This document shows, piece by piece, positions 55,206-64,000 of a stretch of 64,000 nucleotides of DNA. The stretch's first letter is position 1. Every line of letters starts with the position of its first letter. A program made the position numbers and the translations under genes. Origin of the DNA: Siphonodentalium dalli (Eukaryota; Mollusca; Scaphopoda; Gadilida; Siphonodentaliidae); the NCBI GenBank assembly GCA_032622095.1, contig CP136064.1, positions 131,323,129 to 131,387,128 on the forward strand, read 5' to 3'. A model generated the notes under the pieces. That model was not told the origin of the DNA, did no database searches, and saw only the letters and a list, made by a program, of their open reading frames with translations.

Positions 55206-56105
55206 ATTACATATTACTAGAAAAATGGTCCAAACCTGAAAAGTACATTTTTGCTGATATTTATGTCAAGTTTTTGAGAGAAACGTCCAATAGTTTTGGT
55301 GATGTCAGTGGTGCCAACAGTAACAATTAACCATGGTGCAGCAGACATGTTAGTATTCAATGTATAGAAGGCATAATAGCCAATTTTGTACATCAACCAC
55401 AACTTGTAAGCGATTGCAGGACACCCTAGGGCGATATTTACCATTTTTCCATATCTTGGCAGCCATTTTGAGCCAAAGTAAGAATTTTGCTTCCAGTGAG
55501 TTGGAATATTCATAGGTAATGGTATGCCTCACTTAATTCCAACCTTCTGTTCATTTCTTGTTGAAATATGACTAGAATCCCAGTTGCGATTTTTTGGTGA
55601 AATTTTATAACGCGTTCTGTAAAATCGAATTTTTTGAGGGATCACAAGTGGATAGAACCCCAATAATTGCATATTTAATTGCTCCAATGATCAGTTAATA
55701 TATAAAATACAAAATAAAGTCATTTTACTGAACCAGTTCGAAACAGCATGAACTGATCTAGAAGATATTTGTGAAAAAATGTCATATTTTCAACTTCCAG
55801 CAGCCATTTTAGTGGCCATCTTGGATGGTGAGTTTCAATTTTGGCCCAAACAAGTGTCATTATGTCTTAGCTTCATGAAAATATATACATTTTACTAGAT
55901 TAGTCATGTGAATTTGCAACAAATTCCAAGTAACTGGTTTTACGTCTGGGAAAAAATTGGGGGGGGGGGGGGGGGGGTATACTTTTTAGGGCGCTAAAAA
56001 AAAATTGCTCAAGGCTGACAGATGGCCAGCCGATAAAATCTTGATGTCGGATACCTGAATTTACAAAATCCGCAGAGAAAAAAACTTTATACGCGAAAAC
56101 ACGCA

Positions 56106-58353
56106 TTCGTCATCCGATTCGATGGTCCCCATATCATCAGATTCCAACAACAACAACTTATCTTTAAATGCTGCTCCAATGATCAGAATCGATAAATTGC
56201 CCAAAAATAATGCTAACCAGTCAACTATAGTACATGCATGGGAACGACAGTATTCACTTGCGTGTGATCAAGGCATCGCGTTATCATTCATCATTCATTC
56301 ACGTTTTTGAGATCGCAAATCTGAATGCTGAGATGGATGTTCAATTAATTTCAATTGAAATACATTCATAATAGATATGTACACAATATTCCGAATATGT
56401 TATGGATTCATATTTCAGATGACATTCGCAGTCCAATTGATCAGTCTCAGATACAAATAAAAACACTCGAAAACTCATCAGAACTCCTTAAGTACTACGC
56501 ATATTTACTGCACAGATGCTCGGCGTTTGGTGACATCTTCGTCTGCGGCGTTAACATCTTTCTGTGCCGACAGTGGTCACTCCATATCGCGCGGGTATGG
56601 AGAACGACACTGATTTTTTATATTATGTTCAATCCTATGCTTCATGGACAGATTCAACTATATACCGGCATTTGTTTTGGCAGCGTGGAAGTCCAGGAAC
56701 TATACTAGTCGGTGGATGTTCTCAAAAATTTGAGTGAGCAAAAGCAAAAACACTATTGAAATAATTCGCAAAAAAATATTAAATTGTTTGATCTGGGAAA
56801 ACTGATTGACAGCGGGTGGATCAATTCTCCTGCTTCGTGTGGACATACACACACGCACGTTGTTCGTTGTCTGTTTTACGATGAGAAACCAACATATCCC
56901 CATATCATATACGCGAAAATGATTTTCCCATTTCTCGGGTTTGGCGATACCACGTACACGGGGGTGAATAAGGAATCTCTAATTGCGTCTAAGCGCAATA
57001 AGGAATATTCTTATTGCACAATTCCGTCTAGAGTTCATTCGGCAAAACAATCGCCTGACGGCAATAATTGTAAATCGAAATCACGAAACCGCATATAATA
57101 ACGAGAGGCCGATCACGATCGGCAGATGTTTAACCCATACCTTGGCAATAGCGACTAGCCATAACTGATAATTCGTCAAAGATATGATCACAGGAATTAA
57201 TCCATATATCAGTACCCAACTTGAAATCAAAAGCTCTTAAGAAAGGGTTAAAGTATTTGGGTTGGGGAGAATCAGATCTGACCTGTGTATTAAATAAGAT
57301 TAAGTGTTTCATAACAGGGGTGTATGGTTTTCAAAAATATATGTAGTTTATACAATTCAAAAGTATTATCTATATAATGTTATACAGACATAATATGATG
57401 GGGATGCTGGCCCCTATGACCACTAAATCGTTCATATAAAAGAAAGTAAGTTAGCCCTCATTTGAATGGTTTCACACATTACAATGTTTTACAAGTAGCT
57501 TGGGCACTAAAAGCCACAACCTTCAATGTTAATCTTCTAAGTGCTCTGTGGCCCCTAAAATTCAATCAACCATGAAAATGTGAACAAATGGGAAAATAAG
57601 GTTCCTGGAAATACTAACATCTACCATATTGATTTTCAAAACAAGTCATCACTTATAATAGTCATGTATATTTATCTGCCTGTTTCCCATTGCATAGATA
57701 AATCATATTGGCTATCAGCTGTTGTTTTAATTTCAAATTGAAAGCATGTGTCTGAAGGGTTAATATGTTTTTTAAAAATCAATTAATCAGTCAATACCAA
57801 AATTGATAGAAGTGAATAGTGTGCAAAGATACCCAATAGATATTAAGAGATATGAGGAAGAGTCCATGTACATTATAGCATGTGTCTATGGAAACCTTGG
57901 AAAGGGTTAATTATTTTTGAAGCAAATTAATGGAATTTAGAAGACACTTATATAGGTGAGGGGGGCCCTTATCTCACCCTGTAATGAAATTTCAAGAATA
58001 GGAAAAACACCAGTCTTGTGCTGCCATTAATCAATTTGACAGTTAGAATAAACAAACAGCCAGCCACCAGTGTTGTTTATCTTGCTTGACCCACCAGAGC
58101 TCTGTATCATATGTCATCACTCATTTCATAACAGATTTCACTTGGAATGACAACATCTATAAAAATCCTCTCATATACTCTGGATGTTGGATGATCACAT
58201 GGTAATTTATTGATATCATTATATTACATGAAACTATTGCAATAAAATCTTCATATTTTCAAAACAGGATATCACACCTAATTAATCGTATAAAACTAAA
58301 ATAAATGAAAGTGTCAATTTTTTTTTATTATTTAATTTTTTTTTTATTGTTAT
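56106..58353. other. Non-coding DNA with repeat fragments
   Basis: 56122-56156 is a short fragment of the TTAA-type MITE interior ('cagattccaacaacaacaa'). 57101-57148 repeats the palindrome-led head seen at 6511. The frame at 56355-56708 (117 codons) shows no domain or splice context I can interpret. Nothing else was recognised up to 58353. Confidence 0.4.
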
Positions 58354-58357
58354 TTAA

Positions 58358-58686
58358 CCTCTTCGCTGCTAAATGACGTTATGACGTCGTGTGCTGGGCT
58401 GTTGACGTTATTGGCATTTTCCAATGGGAAAATATAGCGGGAATGTCAAAAGAACCATAAAAGTGACTCAGCTGAAAGGCTATTATCGTTCACAATCGTG
58501 GAACATCATACACTGTTTGAAACGTCGAGATACAGTTATTCTGATGCACTAATCTCTGAGTTCGATTTATGTATTATGGCCTACTTCTAGTGTGCTGAAG
58601 TAGGTCCATAGTACCTACGGACCATATAGCACACGGCGTGCACTTTTACGTCCGTAATAGATACGGACGTCATAGCAGCGAAGAGG
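58358..58686. mobile_element. piggyBac-like MITE (329 bp) with TTAA target sites
   Basis: The terminal inverted repeats are CCTCTTCGCTGCTA at 58358 and TAGCAGCGAAGAGG ending 58686, with TTAA at 58354-58357 and 58687-58690. Subterminal ATGACGTTATGACGTC and GGACGTCATAGC add to the symmetry. TTAA targets and CC-starting ends are diagnostic of the piggyBac group. It is too short for a transposase. Confidence 0.85.
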
Positions 58687-58780
58687 TTAAAGTTCAAACA
58701 AAATTTAATATTTGTATATGCTAAATTTAGCAAGGAGCTAAATCTAAAAAAAAATTATTTTTATTTTATTTTTTTCTCTC

Positions 58781-59151
58781 GAAAAAGGGTCATAACTCCT
58801 TTAAAATTAATCGGATCAAACCCATATTCGGACTCGATCTGTATTTTGGGCTGTGAAACTCACATACCAAATTTGGTTCCAATCAGAAATGTTTGAGTTA
58901 TGGCAGAATGTGTGAATTATAAGTTGAAAAAGGGCCATAACTCTGTAACAAAAACTCGGATCAAACCCAAATTCGAACTCGATCTGTATTTTGGGCTGAG
59001 AAACCCATATACAAAATTTGGTTTCGATCGGATAGAAAATGTTTGAGTTATCGCATTACTCGTAAAGTGTCTACGGACAGACGGACGAACGACGAGTGGT
59101 CAATCCGGGCAACGACACTATGTTTACCATACTATGGTATGGGTAAACATA
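58781..59151 (+). repeat. Tandem doublet repeat with terminal hairpin
   Basis: Two units 145 bp apart share 'cataactc', 'cggatcaaaccca', 'cgatctgtattttgggctg' and 'gtttgagttat'. A GGAC-like tail ('acggacagacggacgaacga') precedes a hairpin ATGTTTACCATACTATGGTA ending GGGTAAACAT (59119-59151). The core recurs at 6589-6700. Confidence 0.7.
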
Positions 59152-59329
59152 AAAAGGAAACTTATACTACAAATTCCTATAATATGTTTTAAACTGTTAC
59201 AAATGTCAAATGAAAGTGTCAATGACACTGTAGCTCAACTTGGAAAGGGAATAATTTAATATATTACAGTCAATGGAGCGATTAGGAATGTGGAAAGTTG
59301 AATGTCTAATACTAGTTTATAGACATGAA

Positions 59330-61101
59330 GAGAAAAGTATAATCCAAGATGGCTGCTGGCGGCCATGTTTTCAGCCGAATGACCCCAAAATGAGTCGTTC
59401 CCATCTACATGTCATCGTTAACATCAATGACAAATTTTATGACGATCAGACTAAAGGTACGACCTGTGGCCCGTGCTAATGGATTAAATTTTGAAATCCA
59501 AGATGGCCACTGGCGGCCATGTTTTTTGTCCGAATGACCCCGAAATCAGACTAAAGGTACGACCTGTAGCCCGTGCTAAAGGATTTAGTCATACAAAGAG
59601 TAAAATCCAAGATGGCTGCTGGCGGCCATGTTTTTGGCCAAATGACACCCAAAATTACTCGTTCCCATCTACATGTCAATATTAACATCCATGACAAATT
59701 TCATGATGATCAGACGAACAGTACGACCTGTGGCCCGTGCTAATGGATTAAATTTTGAAATCCAAGATGGCTGCTAGCGGCCATGTTTTTTGTCCGAATG
59801 ACCCCAAAATGACTCGTTCCCATTTACATTCCAATTTCAACAGCCATGACAAATTTTATGATGATCAAACTAAAGGTACGACCTGTAGCCCGTGCTAAAG
59901 AATTTAGTCATACAAAGAGTAAAATCCAAGATGGCTGCTGGCGGCCATGTTTTTGGGCCGAATGACCCCAAAATAACTCGTTCCCATCTACATGTCAATA
60001 TTAACATCCATGACAAATTTCATGATGTTCCGATCAAAGCTACAACCTGTAGCCCGCGCCAAAGGATTTAGTCATGCAAAGAGTAAAATACAAGATGGCT
60101 GCTGGCGGCCATGTTTATTGGCCGAACGACCCCAAAATGACTCGTTCCCATCTACATGTCAATATTAACATCCATGACAAATTTCATGATGATCAGGCGA
60201 ACAGTACGATCTGTAGCCCGCGTCAATGGATTGAATCTTGAAATCCAAGATGGCTGCCAGCGGCCATGTGCTTTGGCCGAATGACCCCAAAATGACTCGT
60301 TCCCATCTACATGTCAATGTCAACATTCATGACAAATTTCATAAAGATCAGACCAAAGGTACGACCTGTAGCCCGGGCCAAAGGATTTAGTCATGCAAAG
60401 AGTAAAATCCAAGATGGCTGCTGGCGGCCATGTTTATTGGCCGAATGACCCCACAATGATTTGTTCCCATCTACATGTCAATGTCAACATTCATGACAAA
60501 TTTCATAAACTTCCGACCAACACAACGACCTGTAGCCCGCGCCAAAGGATTTAGTCATGCAAAGAGTAAAATCCAAGATGGCTGCTGGCAGCCATGTTTT
60601 TTGGCCGAACGACCCCAAAATCACTCGTTCCCATCTAAATGTCATTATTAACATCAATGACAAATTTCATGATGATCAGATGAACAGTACGACCTGTAGG
60701 CCGCGCCAATGGATTGAATCTTGAAATCCAAGATGGCTGCCAGCGTTCATGTTTTTTGGCCGAATGACCCCAAAATCACTCGTTCCCATCTAAATGTCAT
60801 TATTAACATCAATGACAAATTTCATGATGATCAGATGAACAGTACGACCTGTAGGCCGCGCCAATGGATTGAATCTTGAAATCCAAGATGGCTGCCAGCG
60901 GCCATGTTTTTTGGCCGAATGACCCCAAAATGACTCGTTCCCATCTACATGTCAATGTCAACATTCATGACAAATTTCATGAAGATCAGACCAAAGGTAC
61001 AACCTGTAGCCCGCGCCAAAGGAAATTATTGACGGACACACGGACGACACACGCCAAACCATGGCAATAGCTCAAACTTACAAAAGTAAGTTGAGCTAAA
61101 A
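59330..61101 (+). mobile_element. AAGATGGC-family element expanded to an eleven-unit array
   Basis: Eleven AAGATGG starts lie at 59346, 59500, 59609, 59764, 59928, 60092, 60247, 60411, 60574, 60730 and 60884. Two unit lengths alternate: about 155 bp with the linker 'aatggattgaatcttgaaat' and about 164 bp with 'ggatttagtcatgcaaagag'. One unit is shortened to 109 bp. After the last unit come GGACACACGGACGACACACG and the family palindrome at 61069-61096, then AAAA. The array is the expanded centre of the same element type found at 7195, 10330 and 23263. No protein is encoded. Confidence 0.85.
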
Positions 61102-61789
61102 ACGTGTTTTTGCCGATCACCCAACTACCCCTTCCTGCAAATTTTTGATTACCCCCCCCTCCCTGTCTCAGTCACAATATATTTAAATGTGTCTTTTGGC
61201 CATGACGTTCCCTTTCTTTTGATTTATAACTCGATAGTATCAAACGATGGTAAGTCGAGATATCGCATTGAAAAATCCCTGTATGATGATTCGACTTCTC
61301 GTCAATTAACTCCGTCAAGTTACATATCAAACGAAAGGAAATGTTATGCCCCACACCATAGACTGGGGCATATTTTGGCTGAGTTGACATTTTTTGTTAT
61401 TATTGAGGATATTAGGCGGGCAGGGACTCTTACGACCCGTTTTAATCCCAAATTTTAAGCAGATTTTGCAAGTTTTCGGTACAATATCTCAACTTCCCTT
61501 CATTGGATACCATCTAATTATACACCAAAAAGAAAGGAAATGTTCATGGCCAATAAGACACATTGAAATATATTGTACTTGAGATGAATGATTTTGAGAA
61601 TCTATGAGGAATATGATAGATGCTGCGTTTTTCCAAAAATCGGACTTGTGAACATTGTCACTGGTTTAGTATATAATGGTATGCAGGGGGCTGTGTTGCG
61701 CTCTATGTAGAATACATTTGTCTAAATCATTTCCACAATGATATACGTCATAACACCTGTTATGTGGGCTGCAGGGTGTACCGACTGAT
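61102..61789. other. Non-coding DNA between arrays
   Basis: Two weak copies near 61180 and 61480 share 'cgaaaggaaatgtt'-like and 'aaagaaaggaaatgttcatg' words. No gene recognised. Confidence 0.4.
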
Positions 61790-62995
61790 TCCAATTTGAA
61801 ATTCAAAATGGCTGCTGGTGGTCATATTCTTAACAAATTTCAGAAATAATCTGGAGGTGACCCCGAAGATCCATATGAAGTTTGGTGGCGATTAGATGAG
61901 GAATGTGGTCTTCAAAGGATTTAGTCATTCAAAGAGTAAAATTCAAGATGGCTGCTGGCAGCCATGTTTTTCATCAAAAATGTCTCAACTTTTTATAGGT
62001 CCCATCTAGAGGTGATCCTAAACATGCCTGTAAATTATAAAAACATTTCTCCAATAAATGCAGGCTGCAGGGTGTGCCGACGGATTCAAATTTGTAATAA
62101 ATTAAAGAGTCAATGACACTGTAAGCTCAACTTGGGAGGTGTTAATAATTTTATGCTGAACAGTCAATAGAATGATAAAGAACGAGAGAGAAATATTTAC
62201 AGTAAATGAATTATATTGTGTAAATGAAATTAATTTGATTTCAAACATTTCACCAATAAATGTGGGCTGCAGGGCTTGGATGAGGGATGAGGGATGTGGC
62301 ATGTAGTGTGTGCCAAAATGATTTTAGTCACGAAAATAGTAAAATCCAAGATGGCCACTGAAGACCATGTTTTTTATCGAGATTCGGAAAATATCATTGG
62401 CTCCCATCTAGAGGTCACCCTGAAGAGCGATGTGGTCTATACCATGTGCCAAAGGATTTAGTCATGCAAAATGTAAAATACAAGATGGCTTATGTTTTTA
62501 ATCGAAAATTGTTCAAATTTGATAGCTCTCATCTAGAGGTGATCCTAATCATGCCTGTAAATTTACAAACAAACAAAATCTTAGATATATATGGGATGCA
62601 GGGTGTACCGATGGATTCAAATTTGAAATCCAAGATGGCTGCTGGCAGCCATATTTTTTTAACAAATTTCATAAATAATCGATGGCCCCCATCTAGACGT
62701 TACCCCAAAGATCCGTATGAAGTTTGATGACAATCGGATGAGGGATGTGGCCTGTAGGATGTGCCAAAGGATTAGTAATGCAAAGAGTAAAATCAAAGAT
62801 GGCTGCTGGCGGCATGTTTTTTAACGAATTTCGGAAATAATCGATGGATCCCATCTATAGATCACCCCGAAGATCCATATAAAGCTTGGTGGCAATTAGA
62901 TGAAGGATGTGGTCTGTAGAGTGTGACAAAGGATTTAGTATTGCAAAGAGTAAAATTCAAGATGGCTGCCGGCGACCATGTTTTTCATAAACAAG
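61790..62995 (+). repeat. Divergent AAGATGGC array, second subfamily
   Basis: About seven units begin with AAGATGGCTGCTGGC or a variant (near 61808, 61949, 62349, 62483, 62633, 62799, 62961). The segments between differ from the first array: 'cccatctagaggtgatccta', 'gatccatatgaagtttggtg', 'ggctgcagggtgt'. Linkers 'aaaggatttagtcatgcaaa' link it to the first subfamily. The final palindrome is absent. Confidence 0.7.
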
Positions 62996-64000
62996 ACAGT
63001 CAATGACTGTGGGTCGCTCTCCAGACTGTTAAGACTGAGAAGACTGGGACTCTGATGACTACCGGTACAAGTCAGTACTTGAAAAAATCAATTAAGACAA
63101 GTAGTTCTAAATATGGACATAGCTGGAGGTTCTCAGATGAGCAGGGCTCTTCACCTTGAACTTTCTAGTTGCACAACACTGACTATTCTCCAACTTCCTA
63201 CCTTTTAAAGAAGACAACCATACCACAGTACTAAGTTCACAAAATTAACTAAGTTCACAAAATACCTTTTGCACATCCCTCTTAGGTTGAATTTTACAAC
63301 TGGTACCAGTACTTCAAGCTCTCAAACTTTTGAAAATTACCAACTTGACACCCCCATAAAGTTAAAAAAATTTGGCCAATTCTGTCCAACAGTTTAACCT
63401 GAAGTAGGAACATATGGACTGTTGATTTAAAAACATACATGTTGGAAAATCATACCAAACTATGAGAACAATTCTAACCTATTTTTGGTCTGAATATCTA
63501 ATCTACAACTAATGTTGTATCGGGCATGACACTGTTTAAATTTTGATCAAAGTAGGGGGTCAAAACTCCATCCCCTCTACACTCCCTCAAATATTGCCAC
63601 AAACAAGGCTGCCTAGAAATCAATATTATTATACCAGTACCAAACAACATAGAGGAGAGTTAAATCTCTTATCACTGCACCTATTAAAACAAATGTGCCC
63701 CAACTATGAGACCCAATCATCTAGTAATATCAATATACATGTACCCCATAATATCCAATATACCCCTTCTTTGAAAAATCAGGGCATTATTTCACCTGGA
63801 TAAGTGGTGGTTAAGAAAATAATATTAGAAAATCTACAACTAATGTTGTATCAGGCATGAATTTTTTTGGTGTGAGCATCTAATCTACAACTAATTTTGT
63901 ATCAGGCATGAAATTTTCAACTGTTTAAATTTTGATTAAAGTAGGGGATCAAAACTCCACCCCTCTACACTCCATCCTCATTACCTCAAACATTGCCCCC
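62996..64000. repeat. Direct repeat of about 100 bp cut by the window end
   Basis: 63499-63600 and 63887-64000 share 'atctacaactaatgttgtat', 'gtttaaattttgatcaaagt' and 'caaaactcc...ctctacactcc', about 390 bp apart; a shorter third piece lies near 63832. The rest shows nothing recognisable. The repeat may continue beyond the window. Confidence 0.6.

Larger units (their letters stand above)
52431..56105. mobile_element. 3.7-kb inverted-repeat structure with arms of about 570-650 bp
   Basis: The left arm 52431-52998 and right arm 55458-56105 are reverse complements over their length, with a run of C in one and G in the other and one insertion of about 80 bp in the right arm. Shared words: 'tccgacatcaagattttatc', 'aatctagtaaaatgtatata', 'atatcttctagatcagttca'. 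Nested inside are a second inverted pair (54303-54384 and 54788-54870) and several copies of 'caccaacagactagtggtct'. No transposase is readable in the 2.4-kb centre. It may be a large non-autonomous DNA transposon, a fold-back element, or an inverted duplication. Confidence 0.75.

Noticed and set aside
56355..56708. 117-codon plus-strand frame
   Set aside because: No domain match by eye and no supporting signals.

Overview
This window is nuclear DNA from an animal. The base composition is A+T-rich, the host exons are short and spliced, and most of the sequence is transposable-element debris. Repeat types common in marine invertebrate genomes (hairpin-ended non-autonomous elements, GGAC-rich tails, tandem cores carrying AAGATGGC motifs) together with the protein matches suggest a lophotrochozoan, most likely a mollusc. 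That placement is inference; no rRNA or mitochondrial marker is present. A run of exactly 100 N at 9883-9982 is a scaffolding gap, so linkage between 1-9882 and 9983-64000 is not proven.

Host genes. (1) A proline/serine-rich exon of a zyxin/LPP/TRIP6-type LIM protein lies on the minus strand at 9297-9882 and runs into the gap. (2) The first three coding exons of a TMEM120-like membrane protein lie on the minus strand: exon 1 at 29852-29914, exon 2 at 13042-13160, exon 3 at 12072-12185. Their splice phases fit together, which makes intron 1 about 16.7 kb long and full of transposons; the later exons are not visible. (3) An intact, intronless 191-residue Rac/Cdc42-like GTPase lies on the plus strand at 38224-38799 with a poly(A) signal at 38915. 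(4) A short C2H2 zinc-finger gene (31745-32122, plus) and a broken long reading frame (33892-32109, minus) meet tail to tail. Each is preceded by the same 53-bp module, in opposite orientations.

Mobile elements. 1-6.2 kb: a nearly complete but mutated LINE with ORF1 and ORF2. 17.8-18.4 kb: a LINE fragment. 21.2-23.3 kb: a head-to-tail array of Helitron-like non-autonomous elements, joined CTAG to TC, each with a 3' hairpin and an internal minisatellite of about 122 bp; a further inverted copy lies at 36.1-36.75 kb. 24.8-26.5 kb: a broken DDE transposase of the pogo/Tigger type with a C-terminal PHD-like finger. 27-35 kb and 41-42.5 kb: several unrelated fold-back palindromes and TTAA-flanked MITEs. 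39.9-41.1 kb: a hAT-like element with G-rich internal tandems. 44.8-46.3 kb: an ACGTTGG minisatellite. 50.8-51.3 kb: three tandem Tc1/mariner-like MITEs. 52.4-56.1 kb: a 3.7-kb inverted-repeat structure with arms of about 0.6 kb. 58.36-58.69 kb: a piggyBac-like MITE. 59.3-63 kb: long arrays of AAGATGGC repeats.

The overall picture is a sparse set of host genes whose introns and flanks have been filled by rolling-circle, cut-and-paste and fold-back elements. The items most worth a second look are the tandem Helitron-like array, the convergent gene pair sharing inverted 5' modules, and the TMEM120 promoter region with its perfect 43-bp palindrome. No CRISPR array, rRNA or convincing tRNA was seen.
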